Shown here piece after piece: positions 53,680 to 64,000 of a stretch of 64,000 nucleotides of DNA; position 1 is the first letter of the stretch; each line of letters begins with the position of its first letter. A program made the position numbers and the translations under genes. Location: NCBI RefSeq assembly GCF_905171775.1, contig NC_053501.1, positions 69,677,316-69,741,315 of the forward strand, written 5' to 3'. The stretch is from Rana temporaria (taxonomy: Eukaryota; Chordata; Amphibia; Anura; Ranidae). The notes beneath the pieces were generated by a model, which searched no databases, had not been told where the DNA came from, and worked only from the letters and a program-made list of their open reading frames with translations.

Positions 53680-53960
53680 TGCATAGGGGGTTTTGCACTG
53701 TCAGGGCAGTAAGGATATGGAACTCTCTTCCACAATCAGTGGTGTCGGCAGGAAGTGGTGTCGGCACGCCCAAAGACTCTTGGGCGGGCATCTTAGCAAA
53801 AACAATATACGGGAATATGGGAAATGATTTTCTACACACATACATACGTGTGTATGTATGTGTGTAGAAAATCATTTCCCATATTCCCGGGAATAGGTTG
53901 AACTACACAGGTTGAACTGGATGGACTGTTGTCTTTATTCAACCTTACCAACTATAACAC
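53680..53960 (+). mobile_element. LINE-type 3' fragment
   Basis: A coding remnant reading WNSLPQSVV, a phrase common at the C-terminal end of LINE ORF2, is followed by 'gttgaactggatggactgtt' and 'tctttattcaacc', a frequent amphibian LINE tail. Interrupted by a new palindrome at 53811-53888. Confidence 0.5.
53811..53888. repeat. Perfect 37-bp-arm hairpin
   Basis: The left arm 53811-53847 and right arm 53852-53888 are exact reverse complements with a 4-base loop (gtgt). It starts 'gggaatatgggaaatg' and ends 'catttcccatattccc'. No transposon ends. Confidence 0.95.
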
Positions 53961-54104
53961 TATGGGGCTGATTTACTAAAAACAATGCACTGCGCCGGTT
54001 TATGGCTTAATTGGCACGCTGGATGAATCCTTAATTAGGCGCATGAACCGGCGCAGCACGGGGCGCAATGCAATTAATATGTAAAGCCGCCAAACTCCCA
54101 TTAG

Positions 54105-55520
54105 AAGTCTATGGGAGAAATCAAAAGTGTTAATTTTAAAGGTTAATATGCTAGTTTTTGTCCTAAAAAGTGTTTGGGGACCTGAGTCCTGCCCCAGGGG
54201 ACATGTATCAATGCATTTTTTTTTTTAAACGGCCGTTTTTTCGGGAGCAGTGAATTTAATAATGCTTAAAGTGCAACAATAAAAGTGAAATATTCCTTTT
54301 AATTTCGTACCTAGGGGGGGTGTATAATATGCATGTAAATGAGCGCGTGTTTCCCGTGGTTAGAACTGTCTCTGCACAAAATGACATTCTGACCGGAAAA
54401 AGTAATTTCAAATCACTTGCGGCTATAATGAATTGTCGGCTCCCGGCAATTCAGAGCAAGTTCATTCATAAAAAATAAAAAAATAAAGCGTGGGGTCCCC
54501 CCAAATTCAATTACCAGACCCTTCAGGTCTGATATGGATATTAAGGGGGAAATGGTGTGGAGTTCCCCCAAAAATCCACACCAGACCCCTTATCCGAGCA
54601 CGCAACCTGGCCGGCCGCAGAAAAGAAGGGGGGGACGAGAGAGCGCCCCCCCTCTCCTGAACCATACCAGGCCACATGCCCTCAACATGTGGAGGATGCT
54701 TTGGGGTCCAATTGAAGTTCCCGCTGTGTGATGCTCCTGTGACCCCGCCCCCCTCTGACGCACATGTACCACACGGGACTTTCTTATGGCTTTCCCCGTG
54801 GCATCAGAGGGGGGCGGGGTCACCAGATGACGCCGTGTCCTCAGTGATAAAAGTACTGTCAGAAGAACGGGAACGTCACACGGCGGGAACTTCAACTGGA
54901 AGCGGATCGTCTGGGGAAGAAGAAGCCGGTGCAAGATGCGGACGAGAAGACCGAAGGAAGGAGAAGAAGATGGAGGAAGAAGCCGTTGCAAGATGCGGAT
55001 GAGAAGACCCAAGAAAGAAGCAGAGGAAGAAGAAGATGGAGGAAGAAACCCGAATGAATGCAGAAAAGAAGAAGATGGGAGAAGAAGAAGCGCGGAAAGA
55101 AGACATTAATAAAGGAATTGTCAAAAACCGGATATTGTCTTTTTTTTACATTTTTGACACTTTTTTGGAGGGGTGAAATGGTAGAGGTACAATGTACCCC
55201 ATTACCATTTTACACAGGGGGGGCGGGATCTGGGGTCCCCTTTGTTAAAGGGTTCTTCCAGATTCCGATAAGCCCCCCGCCCGCAGACCCCCACAACCAC
55301 CAGCCAGGGTTGTGGGGATGAGGCCCTTGTCCCCATCAACATGGGGACAAGGTGCTTTGGGGGGGACCCCAAAGCATCCTCCCCATGTTGAGGGCATGTG
55401 GCCTAGTATGGTTCAGGCGCTCTCTCATCCCCCCCTCTTTTCTGCGGCCGGCCAGGTTGCGTGCTTGGATAATGGGGTCTGGTGTGGATTTTTGGGGGAA
55501 CTCCACACCATTTTTTTTTT
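54105..55520. mobile_element. Truncated relative of the 21178-25053 hAT
   Basis: Shares 'aaaaagtgtttggggacc', 'gggacatgtatcaatgca', 'gaactgtctctgcacaaaat', 'gcgtggggtccccccaaatt' and 'ggacaaggtgctttgggg' type blocks with 21270-24800, without the inserted hAT found there. Both ends are missing. It contains a foldback ('gaccccgcccccctctgac' / 'agaggggggcggggtc'). Confidence 0.65.
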
Positions 55521-55569
55521 CAGCTCATCCCCCACAACTATTACCTTTTGTATCAACTGACCCTCCCTC

Positions 55570-55710
55570 CTAGATTGTAAGCTCTAATGAGCAGGGCCCT
55601 CTGATTCCTCGTGTACCAAATTGTAAGTTAACTGTAATGTCTGCCTTAATTTTGTTAAGCGCTGTGCATACTGTTGGCGCTATATAAAACCTGTATAATA
55701 ATAATAAAAA
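55570..55710 (+). mobile_element. L2/CR1-type LINE tail
   Basis: 'gattgtaagctctaatgagc', 'agggccctctgattcctcg' and 'tgttggcgctatataaaacc' followed by 'ataataataa' match a common amphibian LINE 3' end with its short tandem tail. Confidence 0.7.
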
Positions 55711-58610
55711 ATTATCTGCCATTCCTTGCTCACTATCTGTTAGCTCACTCTCTCTGTTTCCTTTTCCTGTTCTTCACACAGAAACTTTCCAATGCGTCTG
55801 AAAATCTTCCTGTGTGAAAACAAACATGTCCTGGAAGCTCTTGTTATCACGCTGATGTCAACCCCAACACAACCTGCTCATTGTAATGCTCCAATCAGTC
55901 AAATTGCTTCCAAAAACTCAGTTGTGAAAAATACTTAAAACATTTTTATTCAATTTTCATTTTTTTTTTTTATAAAATGTAAAGTACATCTAGACCCAAG
56001 AACAAAAATTTAATATATTGCAGATTGTTGTCAGGTGACGTTTCTACTCCACTCAGCGGGTGGTGTCTTGCTGCCTCGGGGGTGGAGTGGAGTTCTAAGG
56101 GTATCATGTTCAAGTGGACATTGTCACTCCTCAGTAGGATTGCCATCTGTTCTTCAAACCAAACCCGAACAAACAATTTTTTTGTACTACACGCTATAGG
56201 ATTGTAAAATACCTGGGACACCTTTTGGATTACCCAAAGAGAGTAGTAATGAGGTGTGCTACAATGAACAGTGGCCAAATTGCATTAACAGTGGGGGGAA
56301 CTTAAAGGGGCGTGGTTAAATAAGACAAAAGCAATAGTGTACCCATAAAATATGATTCAATTAATAAAAGAATTGTCAGTTAAAATATCAAACTAGCCCA
56401 CCTTAAAATTGGACACTGTCAGTCAGCAGAGCAGTGGACGTTGTCAGTAGGGCAGTGGATGGTGTCAGTAGAGTAGTGGACTGTGTCAGTAGGGCAATTT
56501 TTTTGTCCAGGGTCCAATCAACATTAAAGACGGCCCTGCGTGCCGCGGTGAACAGTGGGTGTGGCCCATTGCATTAACAGTGAAAAAAAGGGCTTAAAGG
56601 GGCATTGGGGGTCTCCCCATGAGGTCTGATTTGGCCAGTAATGGCTTGTCCTGTGCCAAGTATTTATCCCAGCAAATATATATACATATAGCAAATCTAT
56701 AATGGGCACCATGTTCTTCAGGACACGTTCTCCTGCCATGCACCCAGGCCACCCACCTCCTATACCAGGCATTAAGAGACATGGGGGAATGGGAGAAGAC
56801 TCCTACTACACACATAGTCAGTAATGCTAGTGTCCACAGTGAGCAACTAAATCAGCTGTTGAGTCCCACAAAGCCCATCAGAAGGAATCTATCAGGCATG
56901 ATCTGCAGCCAATCCATCCATGGGATGGATCTAACCTGTGTAATGGCTCTATTTTAGCTTGCAGGATGTCAGTGACAGATGGCGTAGACTGGTTTATTGT
57001 AAAACTTTGTATCCTTAGAAAAACAAAGACATTTCAAAAAACTAACAGCCAACCTCTGAAACTGAGTGAAAAAGTGCTGGATATTTAGGTCACATAACCA
57101 GAGAGGTGGCGGAAAGCTCGGGCTGACAGACGATGAAGCTTCTTATGTGGTGACAAGGAATAAGCCGCGCATACCCTCCAGGGAGCCACTGGGAACACCT
57201 GCTTACCCACTGCTGGAACTAAGGGAAAGTCCAGGTGACAGATGGAGGAGGAACAACACACACTTATCCTGTCTGGAACCAACCACTGGGGCAGAGGCAG
57301 AAATGGTTGCTGGAGCCCCATGAGGTACCCGAATTCCCTGGACCTACACTCTCCCCACCTCACTGCTCGTACCAGTACTGAGAACCCCCAACACAGACCA
57401 TGTTTTTGTATCCTGCAATGCTTTGCTCCACTCTGACCTCCCACCCTGGCTACAGCAGCCAGACATCTCCACCTGCCTGTGTCCTTGTCTGCCAGCACTA
57501 TTCATCAGCCTGCATTGAAGGGGAGAGAGAGAGTGTTCAGCAGTGGAGCTGCAGCCTTCAGAATGAATTAGCGGCACTGCAATGAAGGATATAGGGGGGG
57601 ATGGGGATTGGAGGTATGGACCCCCCACTGAGTTCCCACAGTGGCTGGGACTGGAGGTGTTATTCCCGTACAGGTGGCAACCCTAATCCCCACTTGCTAT
57701 TGGCAGGGGGCAGGCCTCCCATATAAGTTCAGGTCCCAGCCCACTGGGGGGTTGTTGTCAACCGGGAGATGTGGAAAATGGAGCATTAGGCAGTAGCAGG
57801 TGCCCCATCCCCATCTGGGGGGGTGGGTGCGAGGCCTAGTGGAGGAGCCTGGGAGAGCTGTAAGGGAGCTACATCCTTACACCGTCATGGATGGAGTATC
57901 CTGGAATAGGGGGCTGGAGAAGCTGTTGGAACGTGAGTCCAGATAAAGTTCTCCATCATGGACTTGGGGCAGGAAAAGGTCAGTGAGTGGATCACAGTGG
58001 ATTTCTGGATGAGGCATGCCAGGGGAGCTGGGTGCGAGGCTGGAGTAGAGACTGTGAGAAAAGTATCAAATCTAGGTGGCCTGAGGGCACAGGATTTGCA
58101 GACCGGGCTAGCTGGGAACAGTAGTCCGCCAAGCTACATGTGCAACGAAATTACTAGGCTGCCGGGGAGAGGTACTGCAGACCTCTGGCCTAGTAACAGC
58201 ACATATTATAGCCAGCCATTGAGACTGTTCAGAGCGGACTCTTTTGCTCAATAGAGGAGGATGGTGAAGGAAATATAAGGATCTACAGTAAAGTTTGTGC
58301 AGGAGGAGAGAAGTCCTGGGAGCAACAGTCTGCAGGAGACACGCAGCAGAGGAGTAATAGTCTGCATGGTGATGCAGGGGAAGTGACTGTAGATATTATC
58401 TGTGCATCAGTACTTCAAGGCTCAACCAAATTTCAAGTTTTTTAATATGATGGCAAAGCAACATGTTCTATGGGCATCCCATATCCCCTTTCCCCAACCA
58501 AGTTATATCCCCCAATAAAATAAACAAAACAACGCAAATGACTGTTCATTGTCTCTGAGGTGGTAGATGGAGGTCTGCCAGCAGGGTGATATGGTGGATG
58601 TTAGATACTA
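55711..58610. other. Intergenic, no gene supported
   Basis: Only short ORFs without domains. A hAT-like right end 'acggccctgcgtgccgcggt' occurs near 56530, and two related blocks containing 'ttgcattaacagtg' lie at about 56280 and 56570. Confidence 0.45.
56410..56490. repeat. Short ~30-bp tandem repeat
   Basis: Three to four imperfect copies of 'cagtggacgttgtcagtagg'-type sequence. Confidence 0.75.
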
Positions 58611-58739
58611 GTAGCAACTAGGGTTGTCCCGATACCACTTTTTTAGGACTGAGTACAAGTACAGATACTTTTTTTCAAGTAGTCGCCGATACCGAATACC
58701 GATCCTTTTTTTAAAATGTGTCCCCAAATGCAGCGATGT

Positions 58740-60740
58740 CCCCCCACAGATGCAGCCATGTATCCCCCCATCCAGCCATTGTCTCCCCCCATCCAGCCAT
58801 TGTCTCCCCCCCATCCAGCCATTGTCTCCCCCCATCCAGCCATTGTCTCCCCCCATGCAGCAATGTATCCCCCCATCCAGCCATTGTCTCCCCCCATCCA
58901 GCCATTGTCTCCCCCCCATCCAGCCATTGTCTCCCCCCATCCAGCCATTGTCTCCCCCCATGCAGCAATGTATCCCCCCATCCAGCCATTGTCTCCCCCC
59001 ATCCAGCCATGTCTCCCCCCATGCAGCCATGTCTCCCCCCATCCAGCCATTGTCTCCCCCCATCCAGCCATTGTCCCCCCATGCAGCAATGTATCCCCCC
59101 ATCCAGCCATTGTCTCCCCCCATGCAGCAATGTAGCCCCCCATGCAGCAATGTATCCCCCCATCCAGCCATTGTCTCCCCCCATGCAGAAATGTATCCCC
59201 CCATGCAGCCATGTATCCCCCCATCCAGCCATTGTCTCCCCCCATCCAGCCATTGTCTCCCCCCATGCAGCAATGTCACCCCCCATCCAGCCATTGTCAC
59301 CCCCCATCCAGCAATGTATCCCCCCATCCAGCCATTGTCTCCCCCCATCCAGCCATTGTCTCCCCCCATCCAGCCATTGTCACCCCCCATGCAGCCATTG
59401 TCACCCCCCATGCAGCCATTGTCACCCGCCATGCAGCCATTGTCACCCCCCATGCAGCCATTGTCACCCGCCATGCAGCCATTGTCACCCCCCATGCAGC
59501 CATTGTCACCCCCCATCCAGCAATGTATCCCCCCATCCAGCCATTGTCACCCCCCATCCAGCCATTGTCACCCCCCATGCAGCCATTGTCACCCCCCATC
59601 CAGCCATTGTCACCCCCCATCCAGCAATGTATCCCCCCATCCAGCCATTGTCTCCCCCCATCCAACCATTGTCTCCCCTCATGCAGCCATTGTCACCCCC
59701 CATGCAGCCATTGTCACCCCCCATGCAGCCATTGTCTCCCCCCATGCAGCAATGTATCCCCCCATGCAGCCTTGTATCCCCCCATCCAGCCATTGTCTCC
59801 CCCCATCCAGCCATTGTCTCCCCCCATGCAGCAATGTCACCCCCCATCCAGCCATTGTCACCCCCCATCCAGCAATGTATCCCCCCATCCAGCCATTGTC
59901 TCCCCCCATCCAGCCATTGTCTCCCCCCATCCAGCCATTGTCACCCCCCATCCAGCCATTGTCACCCCCCATGCAGCCATTGTCACCCCCCATGCAGCCA
60001 TTGTCACCCCCCATCCAGCAATGTATCCCCCCATCCAGCCATTGTCACCCCCCATCCAGCCATTGTCACCCCCCATGCAGCCATTGTCACCCCCCATGCA
60101 GCCATTGTCACCCCCATCCAGCCATTGTCACCCCCCATCCAGCAATGTATCCCCCCTTTCAGCCATTGTCTCCCCCCATCCAGCCATTGTCTCCCCTCAT
60201 GCAGCCATTGTCACCCCCCATGCAGCCATTGTCACCCCCCATGCAGCCATTGTCACCCCCCATGCAGCCATTGTCACCCCCCCATGCAGCCATTGTCACC
60301 CCCCATCCAGCAATGTATCCCCCCATCCAGCCATTGTCACCCCCCATCCAGCCATTGTCTCCCCCCATGCAGCCATTGTCACCCCCCATGCAGCCATTGT
60401 CACCCCCCATGCAGCCATTGTCACCCCCCATGTAGCCATTGTCACCCCCCATCCAGCCATTGTCTCCCCCCCATCCAGCCATTGTCACCAACCATGCAGC
60501 CATGTGTGTCTCCCCCCCATCCAGCCATCTGTGTCTCCCCCCATCCAGCCATGTGTGTCTCCCCCCATCCAGCCATGTGTGTCTCCCCCCATCCAGCCAT
60601 GTGTGTCTCCCCCCATCCAGCCATGTGTGTCTCCCCCCATCCAGCCATGTGTGTCTCCCCCCATCCAGCCATGTGTGTCTCCCCCCCATCCAGCCATGTG
60701 TCTCCCCCCCATCCAGCCATGTGTCCCCCCCATATGCAGC
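58740..60740. repeat. 21-bp (then 24-bp) minisatellite
   Basis: About 90 units of 'tctccccccatccagccattg' with variants (tgcag, tcacc, caatgtatc), ordered into larger blocks. From about 60500 the unit lengthens to 24 bp by 'tgtg'. Periods divisible by three give open frames of up to 685 residues, judged artefacts. Confidence 0.95.
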
Positions 60741-60789
60741 CATGGCCCGCTTACCTGCTACCGCCGACTGTGTAAAGTACTACGGCCGG

Positions 60790-60955
60790 CCAGGAACATT
60801 ACAGCTTTGAATAGCTTTGTAATGATTGGCGCCACGCTGCGTGTATAGACACTCCCCCTCGCTCGGGATTGGACAGTTCACCCGAGCAAGGGGGAGTGTC
60901 TATGCGTGGCGCAAATCATTACAGCTATTCAAAGCTGTAATGTTCCCGCCCGTAT
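60790..60955. repeat. Foldback inside the hAT
   Basis: 'aacattacagctttgaatag' pairs with 'ctattcaaagctgtaatgtt', and 'agacactccccctcgctcgg' roughly with 'gagcaagggggagtgtct'. Contains E-box-free GC-rich sequence. Confidence 0.75.
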
Positions 60956-61162
60956 TACACAGTCAGCGGCGGATCGCGGCGGCGGATTGCGGCTCCGGTG
61001 GCGGCGGTCGGCGGCGGTCGGCGGCGGCGGCGGCGCGGGGGGGGTTAAGTATTCTATTTGTGTATCGGGGCGGGGTATCGGCGTCTGAGTACCGCCGAAA
61101 AAACTCGGAATCGGTCCCGATACCGATACTAGTATCGGTATCGGGACAACCCTAGTAGCAAC

Positions 61163-61794
61163 CAAGCACTACATCTGTTATGACATCTAATTACAACCTT
61201 AAAGTGGAGTTCCGCCCCCCACTAATGAGAAAAGGTATTTAGCCGTTTATATTTACTAAAATGATTGTATTTCCATGTTCTGCTGTACTGTAGGAGACCA
61301 GATATAGTGAATGCAGGGTCCTGGGTTTAGTAATACTTTGAGGTCCCTGCACTTCTCTTGTCTTCCGCAATTGAATACTTTTTTCCTTTGTTTTCTTTTT
61401 TATATATATATATATATATATATACACATTACTAGCCCTGCTTCTCACTTCCATTCTCCCCTATTCAAGCATATGTACCTAGCTCCCACAGCTGCCTGGG
61501 ATAGCCCCGTCATATATCCTAGGAGGTTGCAGGAGCAGGGACTCCCAGCAGTCAGTGGAACCAGGTGCACATTTTCAGGAGCAAGCTGTCTGAAGCAGTT
61601 CGAGACAACTGGCTCACAATGACTGGGGAGTACCGAGATGGTACCATGGGACCTGGGCTGTGACACTTGAGAAGTGGATCACAGCAGGACACTGGATCTG
61701 CTGGGCAGAGGAGTATGTTACTCTGGGGAAATGTGACACACTGGGTAAAGTGAGTTAACATTAAAAAATGCAGAGGGAGAGTGAAGTCATTCTT
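61163..61794. other. Intergenic with a (TA)n run
   Basis: No gene. A (TA)n microsatellite lies at 61402-61424. A T2-like start 'ttaaagtggagttccgcc' occurs at 61199. Confidence 0.5.
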
Positions 61795-61797
61795 TAA

Positions 61798-62062
61798 AGG
61801 GGTTGTAAAGGATTTTTTTTCCCTAATTCCCTAAATAGCTTCCTTTACCTTAGTGCAGTCCTCCTTCACTTACCTCATCCTTCAATTTTGCTTTTAAATG
61901 TCCTTATTTCTTCTGAGAAATCCTCACTTCCTGGTCTTCTGTCTACACACCGTAATGCAAGGCTTTTTTCCTGGTGTGGAGAAAGCCTCTTGAGGGGGAG
62001 GGGGCGAGCAGGAGTGTCAGGACGCCCACTAACACACAGCTCCTTTCTATATCTGCAAAGTA
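61798..62062. mobile_element. Half of a T2/Kolobok-type MITE
   Basis: Follows TTAA (61794-61797) and matches the left arm of the element at 50432-50918 up to its centre ('atctgcaaag'), where the Penelope-like sequence begins. The other arm, if it survives, would lie past the window. Confidence 0.75.
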
Positions 62063-63207
62063 TCTGCATAGTTCTCTGGGCCAGGTACATAGACGACATC
62101 CTCCTCCTAAGGAGGTGTGATCGACAATTCCTCAAAGATTTTATGGCCATTTTGAATCACAATCAGGTTGGAATAAGTCTGACCTATGAGGCAAGTAATT
62201 CCAACATACATTTTCTCGATTTGGAGATCTTGGTACAGAAAAACCAGCTGTTAACCAAGACCCACTTCAAGGCCACCGACCAAAACGGTTATATTCCGGT
62301 GGACAGCTGCCATCATTCAGTGTGGTTGGAATCAGTGCCCCGTAGTCAACTACTGAGGATAAGGAAAAATTGTTCCAATCTTTCTGATTTTTATAATCAG
62401 GCAGAAATATTAAAAGCCAGATTCGTGGATAAAGGTTATCAGGGCCATTCTATTGATCGGGAGATTGATAGGATTGCTACAATAGATAGAAATTTTTTGG
62501 CATCAGAGCGTCCTAAACCTATCCAAGAGCCAAAATACAAAAATTCCCTTATAACTACCTTCTCTACTCAACATAAACCAATCAAGGAGATTATAAGAAA
62601 ACACTGGAAGATTTTGAAAAGCGATCAGGTGTTGGGTCCCACACTGCCCGTGAACGCAGGAGTAATTTACAGAGGTGCTATATCCCTAAAGTGGCAAATT
62701 GCACCCAATGTTACTGATTCTCCTATCCGCACAAGTTTTTTTCCTCTCTCAAAGGGTTTTCATCCCTGTCGGAGATGAAAAGTTTGTGTACACAATATAT
62801 GTGTATATTTGTGTGGATACATGTTTTAAATCTACCACTACCTCTCTGGAATACCCCATGAAAATGTTTTCACTTGTGCCACCAAGCATATTGTCTACCT
62901 CATCACCTGCCCTTGTGGAAAACAGTACGTGGGTCGTACCATACGGACCTTTTCCACAAGGGTAGGTGAACACATCACTAGTATCACAAAAGGTCATACC
63001 AATCATACAGTGCCTAGACACTACCTTGAGCGACACAATAAAACAGTTGAAGGTACTAGTTTTCAAATCATTGACAGATTTGTTCCCCATTGGAGAGGAG
63101 AATCGAGCTTGAGGGGTGTTTCCAGGCTCGAAACCTTCTGGATATACCAGCTTAAATGCTATGTACCCCATGGCTTGAATGTGGACTGGGGCATTTTAAC
63201 GTTTTAA
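62063..63207 (+). pseudogene. Penelope-like element: 5'-truncated RT plus GIY-YIG endonuclease
   Basis: The frame opens just before the RT catalytic motif (ARYIDDILLL, about 62085-62115) and continues through HFLDLEI and the thumb region. The endonuclease domain follows with HIVYLITCPCGKQYVGRT (62887-62946), the GIY-YIG signature with its cysteine pair, and ends FWIYQLKCYVPHGLNVDW before a stop at 63207. RT and endonuclease lie in the same frame but are separated by two stop codons (62776-62778 and 62827-62829) in the linker. The RT fingers and palm upstream of YIDD are missing. This domain order is diagnostic of Penelope-like retroelements. Confidence 0.85.
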
Positions 63208-64000
63208 TTAATCAGTCCTGAAAGCCCAGTCCACATCTGCCTATGTTTTACATTTTCTCTCCAATATAGTGTTTCAGAATAGTTACTATGATTCTGGGGG
63301 CAAATATCGCTTTAAGATTGTTTTAATTGCCTAGGTCGTTATTTTGTTTATTTTGATGTGAGTGTTTGTGAGACCCTCCTCTTCATAAATATGTTTTTTG
63401 TTCCGCTTTAAATTTTTATTTTCACCAGAGGAGAAAAAGTCGGGATAAGGTCTCTCCGAGAAGCCTGTGATTGTCTTGAGTGGTGCTGAAATCATTGTTC
63501 CATCACTTCCGACATAGGAGGTTTTTTGTGAGCACTGATTTGCATTGAATTTCTACCATGGGAGGGCGCATATGCTTTCCTTACATTTGGTAGGTGGGCG
63601 TGCAGTTCTGTTCCTTCCTTCATCATCCGGACATGACCTGTGACGTGGATGCGGATCTCCGCCCCCACGTCGCCTCCGAGGTGATTGACTGCGTCTCCCC
63701 TGGAGCGCACGGCTCCGGCTGTGGTACGCACTGGTCTGTGATAGGCTGACTGGAGGGATGTGTCGGGAGCTGGATGGTGCACATGATCGGGTCGTTCGGT
63801 GTTCTGAATGGGGATTGGACACCCATTGTCATGCCGATAGTTTGGGTCATTTCCGGATCATGGAGCGCACGCCGTGGATGCTAGTACGGAAGTAGGAAGT
63901 TCCTTTTTGGAACGCACGCGGCTTCACACGCATAGGAATGAGTGGGGTCTCACGTAAGCACTATCATATGTACCTATATTTAAGCGCAGTGAAAGTGGGG
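63208..64000. other. 3' flank of the Penelope-like element
   Basis: Starts AT-rich and turns GC-rich (63600-63940, 'cgcccccacgtcgcctccg'). It may be the 3' UTR or the promoter end of an adjoining tandem copy, an arrangement known for this group. The window ends before any boundary. Confidence 0.35.

Larger units (their letters stand above)
58619..61154. mobile_element. Non-autonomous hAT, 2.5 kb, with 21-bp minisatellite
   Basis: It begins TAGGGTTGTCCCGATACCAC, ends GGTATCGGGACAACCCTA and has an exact 8-bp duplication gtagcaac (58611-58618, 61155-61162). 'accgataccg'-type subterminal repeats are present. A GC-rich foldback (60790-60955) follows the minisatellite. Confidence 0.9.

Noticed and set aside
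55740..55900. Possible splice acceptor 'ttcttcacacag' and exon
   Set aside because: No open frame with a recognisable protein follows and no donor or neighbouring exon was found.
58624..60848. Open frames of 568-685 codons, Pro/His/Ser-rich, on the plus strand
   Set aside because: They exist only because the 21/24-bp minisatellite has a period divisible by three. All frames are open and no domain or gene structure is visible.

Overview
The window reads as vertebrate nuclear DNA, most likely from a frog and perhaps a ranid. The signs are TTAA-flanked T2/Kolobok-type MITEs of the kind known from Xenopus, L2/CR1-type LINE tails, Tc1-like relics, many hAT derivatives with clean 8-bp target duplications, long minisatellites and very low gene density. 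The species call is inference.

I find one host gene: a single-exon minus-strand ankyrin-repeat gene at 14183-15121 that I recognise as ANKRD63. It has a GC-rich start region and a TATA-like box close to the ATG. Its stop codon lies inside the first repeat unit of a 2.6 kb tandem array (11575-14185), so that array forms the DNA immediately 3' of the coding region.

Nearly all the rest is nested mobile DNA. Layout: 1-11 kb, mariner-type MITEs, a Tc1 relic split by a hAT, T2 MITEs and an A-rich array; 11.5-15.2 kb, array plus ANKRD63; 15.5-19.2 kb, a hAT with AT microsatellites and a 1.8 kb polypyrimidine tract; 19.3-31.3 kb, T2 and hAT elements, several with minisatellite cores; 31.3-35.6 kb, an LTR element with two overlapping unfamiliar ORFs; 36-46 kb, a solo LTR split by a hAT, Harbinger-type MITEs, and a Tc1 relic holding a second solo LTR and an inverted-repeat retroelement; 46.7-51.6 kb, a Tc1 relic holding a gag-only LTR retrotransposon, a T2 MITE and another MITE; 51.6-58.6 kb, a CT tract, foldbacks and LINE tails; 58.6-61.2 kb, a hAT with a 2 kb 21-bp minisatellite; 61.8-64 kb, a T2 fragment joined to a broken Penelope-like element.

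The most interesting item is the LTR element at 47548-50352. It has 719/730-bp LTRs differing by six substitutions and one 11-bp indel, a 5-bp target duplication, one intact Gag-like ORF and no pol. Its primer binding site is an exact 11-nt complement of the predicted transcript 5' end, which begins 30 nt downstream of a TATA box. That matches Tf1/Sushi-type self-priming. A second theme is that at least five of the hAT elements, all with an 8-bp (or 7/8) target duplication, carry large minisatellite cores.
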